64,000 nt of DNA from Paenibacillus sp. CC-CFT747 (GCA_030323305.1 CP106741.1:5813501-5877500), one strand, 5' to 3'. Positions 28,950 to 39,952 are shown, counted from the first letter of the stretch. Made by a program: numbers and translations. The notes: a model not told the origin generated them from the sequence alone.

Positions 28950-29085
28950 CGGTACCGGCTCTGGCGGGCGCCTGCCCTCAACCGGCGGCGGATAGGGAAC
29001 AGCCGGTGTTCCGTCCATCCTCCTCGCTTGCGAGTTTGCCGGGGATTTGGAGCCGCTCCTCTTTTCAGTAGACTCCCTCCCAAGT

Positions 29086-29118
29086 GCAAAAAAGCTGCCC
29101 TCCCGGGCAGCTTTTTGC
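29086..29118. terminator. Bidirectional terminator
   Basis: GCAAAAAAGCTGCCC and GGGCAGCTTTTTGC form a perfect stem between the convergent GDPD and repeat-protein genes. Confidence 0.85.
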
Positions 29119-29124
29119 GATTCT

Positions 29125-29969
29125 TTAGCCGGCTGTCGTTGTGCTTGTTCCCGTTGCTCCACTCGATGGAGCCGGTGTGGCCGGTGCGGCCGTCTTGCCG
29201 TCAGCTCCGCGCTGCGGCCGGTCCGTTCCTTTTCTTTCCACGAAGGTTTTGATGTCCTCCGTCATCGATTCTTTGATCTTGGCGATGAGGTCATCCTCGC
29301 TAATGCCTTTGGCTTGGGCGATTTCGGCGAGAGACTTGCCGGATTCCAGCTCCGTCTTCAGCTCGTCGTCCGTCAGCCCGACCAGGGGTGCGAGCTTGTC
29401 AGGATGCAGCCCGAAACCTCCATGTCCGCCGGGTCCGCCATGTCCCCCCGACCGGGACCGCCCTTGCCGAAGTCAGCCGGGAATGTGCCGGTGATCTCCT
29501 GCGTCAGATGCTCCATGAGCCCCGCTTTCTGTTCGTCCGCCTGCGCCTGCGTCAGCTTGCCTGCCGCCACCGCCTCATCGATGCTCTTTGTTTCGGCCGC
29601 CGTCAGCTTCTCGAGGAACGCCTCCTGCGTCAGGCCTGCCTTCTCCTGGGCTACCTGGGCCAGCGTCTTGCCTGCCTTAAGCTCCGTCATCAGGCCGGAG
29701 GTATCGATTCCTAAGAGATCGGACGTTTCTTGAAGCACATTCCCGCAGCGGAAGCCTTTCTCTCCGAAGCCGCCCCGCTTGCCATGTCCGCCGCCGGGGA
29801 AGGAATCGTTCGTTCCGGTCTGCGCCTTCGTTCCGGGTGCCGTCTGGGCTTGTCCCGAATCCGTCGTATCCGCGAACACTTGACTGTGAGAGAGGGCCGC
29901 GATGCCGCCGCCTAGAATAACGCCTGCCGCCAACGTGCTTTTGAGGAGTTTGCCTTTGAACGAATTCAT
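29125..29969 (-). CDS. Secreted helical-repeat protein of unknown function (frameshifted)
   Basis: An exported protein of about 281 aa with a signal peptide (STLAAGVILGGGIAALSHS). It has a Gly/His-rich spacer and two copies of a helical repeat built around ELKAGKTLAQVAQEKAGL and, after repair, ELESGKSLAEIAQAKGIS. Gly/His-rich stretches separate the repeats. The frame breaks at the C6 run 29444-29449; one added base gives the second repeat, a Thr/Ala-rich tail and a stop at 29125. The pattern is common in exported Paenibacillus proteins of unknown role. A stress or envelope role is possible only as a guess. Confidence 0.75.
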
Positions 29970-30080
29970 TCTTCATTCCACCTTTTCTTCTCTATTTGCC
30001 TTACACTTAGTACTATAGCCCCCTTAGCTGAAGGGCGTCTGAGTGCTAGCTGAGAGTTTTCTGAAAAGGCAGAGATCTTC

Positions 30081-31528
30081 CTACAGAATAGGAGAAAGCA
30101 GCCGGGTACAGGATTCCCGGAGCTTGTACAGAGCCGACCGGTTGCGGTAGATGTCATAGGTCAGCTGCAGGCTGTGCTCCATATCCTCTTCGAAGATAGC
30201 CTGAAGCCGGGAAACGGTAGCCGTATCGAAAAGAAAAGCATTGATCTCGAAATTCAGCTTGAAGCTGCGGATGTCCATATTCGCGGTGCCGACCGAAGCG
30301 ACCCGGCCGTCGATGACGACCATTTTGGCATGAAGAAAGCCTTTCTCATAGAGGAAGCACTTCATGCCCGCCTCCAGAAGCTCCCCCAGGTAAGACCAGG
30401 AGGCCCAATACACCATCCGGTGATCCGGCCGGCTCGGGATCATCATCCGCACGTCCACTCCTGACCAGATGGCCAGCTTCAGCGCACTTAAGAGGCTTTC
30501 ATCCGGAATGAAGTACGGGGATTGGATGTAGATGCTTTCCTTCGCGTCGTTGATCATCTTAATATAGGCGTTCTTGATCTGCTCCATCTCGTTATCCGGT
30601 CCGCTTGCCACAATCTGTACCCCTACCTGCCCCACGCCCGGACGATAGAGCGGAAAGAAGGAGGTCTCTTCCTTCAGCTTGTGAGCGGAGGCCAAGTTCC
30701 AGTCCATCAGAAAGTGGGCTTGCAGCTGAAGCACGGTCGTTCCCTGCAGCCGCAGATGGGTATCCCGCCAGAAGCCGTATCTCGGGTTCAGGCCCAAGTA
30801 TTCGTCTCCTACGTTGAAGCCGCCGATATAGCCGAATTCCCCGTCAATAACGGCCACCTTGCGGTGGTTACGGTAATTCACCCGGAAATTCAAATAAGGA
30901 ATGCGGGACGGAAAGAAAGCCGCCACCTGCCCCCCGCCCGGAGGAGCCCGTCAAAAAAATGGCGCGGCAGCCTATTGCTGCCAATGTCGTCATAAAGCAG
31001 CCTTACCTGCACTCCCTCTTGGGCTTTGCGGGTCAGGAGTTCCACGAGCCTCTTCCCCAGCCCATCCGCGTTCAGAATATAATATTGGAGATGAATATGA
31101 TGCCGGGCCGCCTCCAGGTCGGCGAACAGTCTGTCGAATTTGGAAGGGCCGTCGGTGAACACCTCCACCGCATTGTTCTGGGTAAAGAGGGCGTGGCCGC
31201 TTCTCAGGTTCATATAGATCAGATCCTGGTAGATAACCATCCCGGGATCGTTATAGTGGATTTGGTGGCGGCGGAAGCTCTCCCGCTGGCTTTCGATCAA
31301 GGAGTCCAGCTTCCGCTGGTCCTCTTCCCGGATCCTGTACAGCTTGCGCCGGGATAAATTCTGGCCCAGGATCAAGTAGAGCACGAAGCCGAGGCCGGGC
31401 AGAAACAGCAGCACCATGAGCCAAGCCCAGGTGACGCCTACATTCCGCCGCTCCAGGAAGACAATGGCCAGGGCCAGCAAAAGATTCAGCACAAGCAAAA
31501 AAGTCGATACGTCTTTCAGCCATCCCAT
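30081..31528 (-). CDS. cls: Cardiolipin synthase (frameshifted)
   Basis: A phospholipase D-family enzyme of about 483 aa that joins two phosphatidylglycerols to make cardiolipin. It has two N-terminal membrane spans and two HKD motifs, HRKVAVIDGEFGYIGG and HAKMVVIDGRVASVGTAN. The linker PYFIPDE is also typical. The frame breaks at the C6 run 30930-30935; one added base gives RAGGQVAAFFPSR and joins the halves. The length is normal for bacterial Cls. It stands alone. Confidence 0.93.
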
Positions 31529-31692
31529 GGCCTTCCCTCCCCTCTAAGCCGCATTACTAAAATATAACGGATTCTGGTAAAAACAACAAACCTCGTGCCT
31601 TATCCGTTACCTTTGTTGGCGGGAACCCCCGTATTCGCACGAAATTCAACAGGAAAGCAGAACAACACTCCCCGATCAGGCACTCCGACGTC

Positions 31693-31720
31693 AAAAGCGG
31701 AAGCTCCGAAGAGCTTCCGC
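31693..31720 (-). terminator. Terminator of the 31.8-kb SDR gene
   Basis: On the minus strand GCGGAAGCTC and GAGCTTCCGC form a perfect stem with a 4-base loop and are followed by TTTTGA. The rest of 31530-31790 shows no gene that I can support. Confidence 0.65.
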
Positions 31721-31789
31721 CGAAAGGAAAGAAAAGACGGGACCGGTGATCCCATTATGGCTGGATAGAATATCCAGCTGGAGTAGCCG

Positions 31790-32577
31790 CTAATGCAGAA
31801 GCGAGTCCGCTCCATCGATATAGATCGCCGTTCCGGACACGTGGGAGGCTTCTTCCGAAGCGAGGAAAAGAACCAGATCGGCCACCTGCCGGATATTCCC
31901 CGGCCCGCCCTGGAGCGGGTTGGCGCCCTCCGGAAACTCGACCGGAATGGCGATCTTCTCCACCTCCTCCGTGCGGTTCGTGTTCTCATCGATATTCGTC
32001 TCAATCGCTCCCGGGCAGATGGCGTTTACGCGAATTTTGAACTTCGCCAGCTCGAGAGCGGCCATTTTCATGAAGGCTACCTGGCCCGCCTTGCTTGAGC
32101 TGTACGCGCTCGCCCCGAAGTTGTTGAACACCCGGTTGCCGTTCACCGAGCTCGTAATGATGACGCTCCCCCGTTCTTCTTCAGATGGGGAATCGCATAT
32201 TTCAAGGTCAGGAAGGTTCCCTTCAGGTTGATATCGAGGGTCTGATCCCATTCCTCTACGGACAGGTCTTCAATCGGGGTCCAGGTGCCGTTAATGCCGG
32301 CGTTGGCAAATAGAATATCGATCTTCCCGTAATGCTCGACGGCCCGGCGGATGCCTTCCTCCACCATCTCCGGCTTGGAAATATCGGTTTCCACAACCAG
32401 TGCCTCTCCTCCTGCCCTTTCAATCTCCTGCTTGACCCGGTCGGCTTCCTCTACCGTCCGGTCCAACAGGCAGATCTTCGCTCCCTGCTCCGCCAGCCTA
32501 AGGGCGGCTCCTTTTCCGATTCCCGATCCGCCACCCGTAATGACGGCCACTTTCCCGGCAACCCGTTTCTCTCCCAT
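31790..32577 (-). CDS. SDR-family oxidoreductase (frameshifted)
   Basis: A short-chain dehydrogenase of about 262 aa. It shows TGGGSGIGKG for the nucleotide, ANAGING, and the catalytic YSSSKAG. The frame breaks at the C5 run 32168-32172 (after KKNGG); one added base gives GGSVIITSSVNG. The ATG at 32577 is preferred over 32586 because GGAG lies at the right spacing. Substrate is unknown and no pathway partners are adjacent. Confidence 0.87.
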
Positions 32578-32653
32578 TACCCTCATCTCCTAACGGTTAA
32601 AGTATGGAAACTCCTCATCCTCCACTATTTAACCGTCGCGGGTTCTTGCTGAA

Positions 32654-34539
32654 TCAAGCGCCTTCCAGGTTTTTGAACTGGTTGTGGAACATCCGGGAAT
32701 AGGTGCCGCCCTTCCCCAAAAGCTCCTCGTGGCTGCCCTTCTCCGCAATGCTTCCCTGATCGATCACCATGATCGTGTCCGCATCGCGGATCGTGTTGAG
32801 CCGGTGGGCAATGACAAAGCTCGTTCTCCCCTGCATCATCGTCAGCAGAGCATCCTGAATATGCTGCTCCGTACGGGTATCGATGCTGCTAGTCGCCTCG
32901 TCCAGGATGAGCAGGGACGGCTCGGCCAGCATCACCCGGGCGATGGCGAGAAGCTGCCGCTGCCCTTGGCTCAGATTGCCGCCGTTCTCGCTTAGCAGCG
33001 TATCGTACCCTTTGGGCAGCTTCCGGATGAAGGCTTCCGCATTCGCCATCGCCGCCGCTTCTTCCATTTCCTTATCGGTTGCCTCCGGCCGGCCGTACTT
33101 GATGTTGTCCCGGATGGTTCCCGAGAACAGGTACGTGTCCTGAAGCACGATTCCGAAGCAGCGGCGAAGGCTGTCCCGCGTATACTGGCGGATATCCTTG
33201 CCGTCGAGATAAATCGTCCCTCCCGTCACATCGTAAAACCTCGTCACGAGATTGACGATCGTCGTCTTGCCCGCTCCCGTCGGACCGACGAGGGCGAGAC
33301 TCGTGCCCGCCTCGGCCTCGAAGCTGACGTTCTGCAGGATGGGCCGGTCCGGCCGGTACCCGAAGGTCACGTTATCGAACACTACCCGGCCCTGCGGGTG
33401 GACAAGCGGAACCGATCCCGGCGGATCCTCGGGCTCTTCCTGTTCATCCAGCACCTCGAAGGCCCGCTCGGCCCCTGCCACGCCCGACTGCAGAAGGTTG
33501 TAGGTATTGGCGATTTCGTTAAGCGGCCGGACAAACTGCCGGGAATAACTCAGGAAACTAGCGATAATGCCGACCGTGATGCTGCCCTTGACGGCAAGCA
33601 CCCCTCCGACAATGGCTACGGCCGCGAACCCGATGTTATTGATGACACTCAGAATGGGCATAAGAAAGCCGGAATAAATTTGCGCCTTCAAGCCGACCTC
33701 GTACAGCCTCGCGTTCACTTCCTCAAATTCCCGGATGGAGGATTCCTCATGATTAAAGGCTTTGACCATGGCAATGCCCGATACCGTTTCCTCGATATGC
33801 CCGTTGAGCTTGCCGAGCTCCGCCTGCTGGGCCTTAAAAAGGCTGCTCGTCTTGCGGGTGATCGAGCGGGCGAGGAGATAAACCAGCGGTACGGTAATTA
33901 GGCTGGCCAGCGTGAGCAGAGGGCTCAGGATGAGCATCATGACCAGCGAGCCGACAATGGCGATGATGCCGGACATGAGCTGGGTGGTCGACTGCGAAAT
34001 CGAATTGCTTACGTTGTCGATATCATTGGATAGACGGCTCATCACTTCCCCATGGGGGCGGGAATCGAAATAAGCGAGCGGCAGCTTCTGCAGCTTCGCG
34101 AACATGGTCCGGCGAAGTCCCATGACGATTCGCTGGGACAAGCCCGCCATGATCCAGCTCTGGCTGAAGGTAAGGACGGCGTCGGCCAGATAAGCGGCCA
34201 GGAGCGCCACAAGCACGGTCTGGAGCAGACGGAAGTCGACGGTGGTCCCGTTCACCGACATGGCGTCGACGGCGCGTCCGATCAGGTAAGGACCGGCCAA
34301 GGTAAGACCGGCGCTTAAGAGCAGGAACAGGAAGACGCAGGTAAGCAGCTTCCTCTCCGCGCCCAGGTACCTCCACAGGCGGGTCAGCGTTGCCCGGAAC
34401 TGCTTCGGCTTGACGGCCTGGACCCTCCCCCGCGGCCGATCATTCCGCCCGGCCGGCCCGGGCCACCCGGCATGCCCATCGGAGGAGCAGGGTCCGCCTG
34501 TCCCCTGCTTCCGCCGGGGCTTTCCTTATGCGTTGACAT
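32654..34539 (-). CDS. ABC exporter half-transporter, second subunit (frameshifted)
   Basis: A membrane-ATPase fusion of about 628 aa forming a heterodimeric exporter with the gene just upstream. Six spans are followed by a nucleotide-binding domain with Walker A GPTGAGKTT, signature NLSQGQRQL and Walker B LLILDEATSSID with the catalytic Glu. Before the first span there is a Gly/Pro/Met-rich extension (PMGMPGGPGRPGG). The frame breaks in the C-rich stretch 34424-34431, between that extension and RVQAVKPKQFR. The ATG at 34539 overlaps the end of the partner gene and follows AAAGGAG. Similar pairs export drugs, peptides or lipids. Confidence 0.9.
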
Positions 34540-36271
34540 CGGCGTGCAGCTCCTTTCCGATTTGGGACCGGTAAATCTCCTGATACACCCGGCACTCCTT
34601 GATCAGCTCGTCGTGCGTGCCTATGCCGACGAGCTCTCCGTTGTCGAGCACGACAATTTTGTCGGCATCCATCACCGAGGTGATCCGCTGGGCTATCAGA
34701 AGGCAGGTCAGCCCGCGGGAATAGGCTTTCAAGGAAGCCTTGATCCGGGCTTCCGTCTCTACATCGACGGCGCTCGTGCAGTCGTCGAGAATTAGAATGT
34801 CCGGCTCGCGGAGCAAGGCCCGGGCAATCGAGAGCCTCTGCTTCTGGCCGCCCGACAGGTTAACGCCCTTCTGGCCGAGCTTTGTTTCATACCCTTCCGG
34901 AAGCTTCTCAATGAATTCCGCAGCCTCCGCAGCCTGTGCCGCTCTCTCCAGCTGTTCGCGGGTGGCGTCCTCTTTGCCCCATTTGAGGTTGGCGGCAATG
35001 CTGCCGGTAAACAGGACGGTCTTCTGCGGTACGACCGCCATGCTTTCCCGGAGCTGGTGCGGGTCCATTTCCCGGAGGTCCCGGCCGTTTACCCTAACGG
35101 TTCCCGAGTCGGCATCGTAGAACCGGGGGATAAGGTTCACCAGGGTGCTCTTGCCGGATCCCGTCGATCCGATAAGACCGACGGTCTCTCCCGGTAGGCA
35201 GCTGAACGTAATTCCCTTAAGCACCGGTTCTCCGCCCTCTCCCTCGTAAGAGAACGTCACGTTCTCGAAATCGATCCTTCCTTTTGCCTCTGCCGAAGCG
35301 GAAGCCGCTTCCTCCTTCCACGTCATCGGATTCTCCTCGGCGAATACGTCACCGATGCGTGCGGTGGAGGCCCGGGCGCGGACGAACATGTTGAACACCA
35401 TCGAAATGGTCATGAGCGAGAAGAGAATTTGCGTCATGTAGTTAATGAAGGCAATGATGCTGCCCACCTGCATCTGTCCTTGGTCCACCCGAATGCCGCC
35501 GAGCCAGATCACGGCCAGAATGCCGAGGTTGACCGTCAGCATGATGGCCGGGTTGAAGATCGACATGGCCCTCATGACGGCCACCGATCGGGTTTGATAC
35601 TCCGCGTTAGCTTCTTGGAACTTCTCGGTTTCATAGTTGAACCGGTTGAAGGCTTTCACCACGCGGACCCCGGACAGGTATTCCCGCATGACCCGGTTGA
35701 CCTGGTCCAGCGCTTTCTGAACCTTCAGAAACCGGGGAAAGCCCACCCTCATATTCATGAAGATGAGAAGGCCGACGAGGGGAACGACAACGGCAAGAAT
35801 CAGGGAAAGCTCCGGCTCCAAGCGGGCCGCCATAATCAAGCTTCCGATGCAGAGCAGAGGAGCCTTCACGAAAATTCTCATCAGACCGTTCACGAAATTC
35901 TGAACCTGGGTTACGTCATTGGTAAGACGGGTCACCAGGGAAGCCCTTTCAAACTTGTCGATGCTGCGAAAGGACAAGCTTTGGATTTTACGGAACAGAT
36001 CCGATCTCAGCTCCGTCCCGAACTTCTGGGAGACACGGCTTGAAATGATATTGCGCGCCGAAGCCCCTACCGCTCCGATCAGCGTAATAAGCAGCATCAG
36101 CCCGCCCATGCGAAGAACATACCCCATGTCCCTTCCCGCCACGCCCACGTCTATGATCTTGGCCATAATGGTCGGCTGCAGGAGATCTCCGAGAGCTTCA
36201 ATAGTAAGGAAGAAAATTGCCGCCATAAACGATTTGCCGTACTTGCGTCTGTATTTAGCCAAATAGCCCAA
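34526..36271 (-). CDS. ABC exporter half-transporter, first subunit
   Basis: A 581-aa membrane-ATPase fusion, intact. Walker A is GSTGSGKST and the signature is NLSGGQKQR. Walker B reads ILILDDCTSAVD, with Asp in the place of the catalytic Glu. This is the mark of the degenerate site in heterodimeric exporters such as BmrCD, where only one site hydrolyses ATP fast. The end overlaps the start of the second subunit, so the pair is translationally linked. No regulator is adjacent. Confidence 0.93.
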   Translation of the reverse strand: MGYLAKYRRKYGKSFMAAIFFLTIEALGDLLQPTIMAKIIDVGVAGRDMGYVLRMGGLMLLITLIGAVGASARNIISSRVSQKFGTELRSDLFRKIQSLSFRSIDKFERASLVTRLTNDVTQVQNFVNGLMRIFVKAPLLCIGSLIMAARLEPELSLILAVVVPLVGLLIFMNMRVGFPRFLKVQKALDQVNRVMREYLSGVRVVKAFNRFNYETEKFQEANAEYQTRSVAVMRAMSIFNPAIMLTVNLGILAVIWLGGIRVDQGQMQVGSIIAFINYMTQILFSLMTISMVFNMFVRARASTARIGDVFAEENPMTWKEEAASASAEAKGRIDFENVTFSYEGEGGEPVLKGITFSCLPGETVGLIGSTGSGKSTLVNLIPRFYDADSGTVRVNGRDLREMDPHQLRESMAVVPQKTVLFTGSIAANLKWGKEDATREQLERAAQAAEAAEFIEKLPEGYETKLGQKGVNLSGGQKQRLSIARALLREPDILILDDCTSAVDVETEARIKASLKAYSRGLTCLLIAQRITSVMDADKIVVLDNGELVGIGTHDELIKECRVYQEIYRSQIGKELHADVNA

Positions 36272-36497
36272 GGCCTTGCCCCTTTCTTGGCAAAGTAGTC
36301 GGTGTTGCCCTTACTAATCACAATACTCCTATCTTCTCAAAATGTCATCACCGAATGGTTTACCGCTAAACAATTTCGACAATACCGATTAGGCGCCCGC
36401 TGTATAATATCCGTATAAGATGTGTAAATGGTTTGGTTCAAGAAGCGCTTTAACGGGTAAAAGGATGAAAAGCGATCATGCGAAATGAGGGCACGCG

Positions 36498-36833
36498 ATG
36501 GACCAGCCGACAGACATCTCTCTTATCCAAAGACTTGCTCAGGGCGACCGTACGGCCTTTTCTTCGCTGTATGACCGGTATGGGCTAAGCTTGTATCGCC
36601 TGTCAGAACGTCTTGCCCTCGAGACGGAGGAGAGAGAAGAAATCATCGCGGCGGTCTTCTTGCGGATCGAGCAGCATGCCTCGGCCTATCAACCCGATCG
36701 AACTTCCGTAGGAGAATGGATGCTTCTTCACTGGAAACACTGCGCTTGCGCCCACCTGAACAATAGGCGCCGGGAACGGGCTGCTGTCCAATCATCAGGC
36801 AAGCAGAACCCATATCTTATGGTGTACGGATAA
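36498..36833 (+). CDS. Sigma-70 region 2-like small protein (111 aa)
   Basis: A 111-aa protein that resembles only region 2 of an ECF sigma factor: LIQRLAQGDRTAFSSLYDRYG, then EEREEIIAAVFLRIEQH and WMLLHWKHCACAHLNNRR. No region 4 helix-turn-helix follows, and the stop is 25 bases before the next gene. It could be a truncated sigma factor, a subunit of a two-part sigma, or an interactor of core polymerase. GAGGGCACGCG precedes the ATG. It may be co-transcribed with the YjcZ-like gene. Confidence 0.65.
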   Translation: MDQPTDISLIQRLAQGDRTAFSSLYDRYGLSLYRLSERLALETEEREEIIAAVFLRIEQHASAYQPDRTSVGEWMLLHWKHCACAHLNNRRRERAAVQSSGKQNPYLMVYG

Positions 36834-36857
36834 TCTTACCAAGGGAGTTGATCCTGA

Positions 36858-36977
36858 ATGTCTTACGGACTTTACGGCGGCGGTTACGGTTGCTACGGTG
36901 GCGGCTTTACTTCTGTCGGCGTTATCCTGGTGCTCTTCATCCTGCTGGTCATCATCACCCGCTCCATCCTGATCTGA
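36858..36977 (+). CDS. YjcZ-family small sporulation protein (39 aa)
   Basis: A 39-aa peptide starting MSYGLYGGGYGCYGGGF with a hydrophobic tail (VGVILVLFILLVIIT). This Gly/Tyr-rich head plus one membrane helix is the YjcZ/YczI-like pattern of small spore-associated proteins. AAGGGAG lies at the right distance from the ATG and a strong terminator follows. Confidence 0.85.
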   Translation: MSYGLYGGGYGCYGGGFTSVGVILVLFILLVIITRSILI

Positions 36978-36999
36978 CGAACGACCGGCCGGTAACGGT

Positions 37000-37027
37000 A
37001 AAAAGCAGCCCCATCGGCTGCTTTTTT
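37000..37027 (+). terminator. Terminator after yjcZ-like gene
   Basis: AAAAAGCAGCC and GGCTGCTTTTTT form the stem and T-run. Confidence 0.88.
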
Positions 37028-37125
37028 ATTTCCGGTCTATCAACCGGGTAACCGGCGAAGCAAGGATCAAGCCTAACGCCCGATTACGCGTGCATTGGCT
37101 GTAAACTTCTGCTGTCCTTTCACGG

Positions 37126-37869
37126 TCAAGCGCTAAGCACAAATCGTTCAATCGCCCGGGCTACTCCGTCTTCATTGTTCGAAGCGGTAATATAGCCAGC
37201 CGCCTTCTGGACATGCGCTTCCGCGTTCCCCATCGCGACACCGAGTCCGGCTGAGGTCAGCAGCAGCAAATCATTGTCACTGTCCCCCACCGCCAGGACT
37301 TCCTCCATCCGGATGCCTAGCAGCCGGCACACCTCCCGCACTCCGCTCTCCTTGGTAATGCCTTCTACGGAAATTTCCAGATTTACCGGAGCCGAGCTCG
37401 TCACGTGGAGGGCGCCCCACGCCAGAATCTGCTCTTTGAGCGCAGACAGCGTGAAAGGATCTTCATGCTTGATTCCGAATTTCATCCAGTCACGCCCGAA
37501 CATCTCCTCGGACCAGTCCTTGGTTCCCGTCAAGCTTTCGGCGCTGTATCCCCAGAACCGCGCTCCGTACGAAACCGCCGCCTCATGAAGACGCCGGATG
37601 GTCTCCTTCGGAAGGAAGGTACGGCGGTGCAGCGCACCCGGACCCGCCCAGATTTCCGCGCCGTTAAGCAGAACCATCGGAGACTGCAGGCCAAGCTCCT
37701 GCCAGAAAGCTCCGGCCGTTTGAATCCCCCTTCCCGTAGCGAAAATGACATGAACCCCGTGAGCGACCGCCTCCTGTAAGCACAGCTTCGTCGCCGCGGA
37801 AACCGTCTTCTCGTCGGTAAGAAGCGTCCCGTCCAAGTCCAGAGCAATTAATCTAAAGGGCCTCAACAT
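37126..37869 (-). CDS. Cof-type HAD phosphatase
   Basis: A HAD IIB (Cof) hydrolase of about 247 aa. Motif I is ALDLDGTLLTDE, motif II Thr lies in FATGRG, and motif IV is VGDSDNDLLLL, with a large C2-type cap between. Such enzymes dephosphorylate sugar phosphates, flavin or cofactor precursors. The ATG at 37869 has GAGAGG six bases upstream; the reading from 37875 does not. It is close to the SGNH gene but not clearly in one operon with it. Confidence 0.88.
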   Translation of the reverse strand: MLRPFRLIALDLDGTLLTDEKTVSAATKLCLQEAVAHGVHVIFATGRGIQTAGAFWQELGLQSPMVLLNGAEIWAGPGALHRRTFLPKETIRRLHEAAVSYGARFWGYSAESLTGTKDWSEEMFGRDWMKFGIKHEDPFTLSALKEQILAWGALHVTSSAPVNLEISVEGITKESGVREVCRLLGIRMEEVLAVGDSDNDLLLLTSAGLGVAMGNAEAHVQKAAGYITASNNEDGVARAIERFVLSA

Positions 37870-37997
37870 GACCATCCTCTCTCTTCCGTCCCGTTACAAA
37901 GACAAGCTTTCCACGGGCACCTCGAACACTTTCTTGACAACCAGGCCGACAGCAAGCTCCGTTTCATCCGGCTTGTGCTGCCCGATTCTTTTAATGA

Positions 37998-39100
37998 CTA
38001 TTTCCGAACAATACCCAATATCCCGGCCAAGTGCTGTCCCATCCCCTCGGCCATCCTGGCAAATCCCAGGTCTGTGGGATGCACGCCGTCCACCGTACAT
38101 TCATCGAACCGCTCACCCAGATGATTTCCTCCATCGCACCAGTAGAGGTTGGCATCCCCTCGGCTGTCAAACGCTCTACGACTTCCCGGGCGAAGTCCCG
38201 CTTGCGGATTCGGAGCTCGGTGAGGCTGGGCTGAATGGCTTCCTTGGCGTACCGGATTTTGGTCGATACCAGAATCGGTGTGAGAGGGTTCTTTTCCCGG
38301 TACAGCCGGATAAACGGCTCAAGCGTGGACAGATAGCCTTCGAGCGTACAATTCGACTCATAGTCAAGCACAAGCGCATCCACCCGTTCGATCTCCCGGA
38401 TGATCCGGGCGAGCTCAGGCTCTCCCTTCCCGTTGCCCGAGAACCCCAGGTTGATCACTTCCCGGCACAAGCTCCTGCCGATCTGCTGGGGATAGCTCAT
38501 GCCGGGACGGGACGCACATCCCCCTTGAGTAATGGAGGTGCCGTAGAACACAAGCCGTCCCGGCTGCGGGAAGACCGCCTCGGCCACCTCGGCCCCCGGG
38601 CCCAGCCCCACTTCGACCTCCTGCACGCTTTGGTACAGCGGGAAGTTGATGGTTACCGTGCGTAAGCCTTCGGGAAGGCTGCCGTCCACAAGCAGGCTGG
38701 CATAGGCGGCCTGATGGGGCTCAAAGCGGACGGTCCCCACATACCTTTCCTCCCCCGGCTCTCCGAGGTAAACATCAAAGCCATTCTGCCCCGTTCCCGG
38801 CATATGGTACATATTGGGGGATCCGCCCAATATGGCGCGGACGGCGATCCGGGAAGCGTTCGTCCGGAAGCGGATTTGTCCCCCTGCCGTGCAATCGGCC
38901 AGCATATCGACAGCCGGCGGTAGTGTCTCGGAAGGATGGGCGGGCAGCCGGCGGTAAAGCCCCTCGCTTTCCAGCCAGGCGAAGCCAAGAACCGCCATGG
39001 GCTTCTCTTTCGGGGAATGCCATTCCCATTCGCCCTCCAGGGCGGTTACCCTCATATTCTTATCCAAGCTCCCGGGCCGGATCGTACTGCTCTTGTCCAC
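37998..39100 (-). CDS. SGNH/GDSL-type esterase (frameshifted near end)
   Basis: A cytoplasmic two-domain esterase of about 367 aa. An N-terminal beta domain (to about residue 170) resembles the accessory domain of carbohydrate esterases. It is followed by an SGNH domain with the nucleophile in VFYGTSITQGG, the Gly in GFSGNGKGE, and the Asp-His pair in DGVHPTDLGF. The last part is out of frame at the C4 run 38156-38159; one added base gives the DGVHPTD motif and a stop at 37998. Probable role is deacylation of sugars. Confidence 0.85.
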
Positions 39101-39149
39101 TCCATCATCCCCAATCGGAAAAAGTTACCTTAAGGATAACACTGCCTGG

Positions 39150-39907
39150 TCAGCCCGACAATCGGTCAAGAATAAGGGAACTGATCAGCCCGCAGGCGGA
39201 CAGCAGCCCGACGACCGGTCCTCCTTCCTCATACGCTTCCGGCATCATGGTAGAGGCGACCATCGCGGTAATGCCGCCTCCGGCAAAGGAGCCGATGACC
39301 GCCATCAGCTCGTCCGGCGCCCCCTCCAGAAACACGTAGCCCCCCAGGGAACAAAGTGCCGAAATAACCAGTACGGACAGCCAAAGAAGCAAAATCTTTC
39401 CTCTGGAATAGCCGCCTGCCTTAAGACCCACCGTACTGGACAGCCCCTCGGGAATATTGCTTATAAAAATAGCCGCGACGAGAAGCCAGCTGACCGATCC
39501 GCTGAGGAGACTGGTCCCGATCATGATCGACTCGGGAACGGCATCCATGACGGTTCCGACGAAGATGGCCGCTCCTCCCTCTTTTCCTCCTCCGGCGCTG
39601 CCTTTGTTGGTCTTCTCGCTCTCTTTGGAGGATCGCTTGCGCCCCGCCCCGCCTTTGCGGGAGATGTACCAGTCGAACGCGGTGAACAAGATCGCTCCGA
39701 TCGAGAAGCCGAGTACGGTCGGCCCCATTCCCCCTGTTCCATGGAATCCCCCAGCAGTTCATAGGCCGCCGCCCCCATCAGAACGCCGGTGCCGAAGGCC
39801 ATGATCCAGCCCGTCAGCTTGACGGGAATCTTGAGGTAAAGGGCGGCCAGGGCGCCTAAGAAAACAGCGGAGCCTGACAGAGCTCCCCACAGCAAAGCCA
39901 TACTCAT
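39150..39907 (-). CDS. ZIP-family metal transporter (frameshifted)
   Basis: A membrane transporter of about 253 aa in the ZIP family (ZupT-like), moving zinc, iron or other divalent ions inward. The metal-site motifs MDAVPESIMIG and ISNIPEGLSS are visible in the middle spans. A basic Gly/Ser/Lys-rich loop separates spans 3 and 4 (KRSSKESEKTNKG). The frame breaks at the C5 run 39730-39734; one added base gives MEQGGMGPTVLGF. GGGGAGGAATGGGGG precedes the ATG. Confidence 0.88.
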
Positions 39908-39952
39908 CCCCCATTCCTCCCCTTCTTGTTGTTATTAAAGGATTGAACAAGT

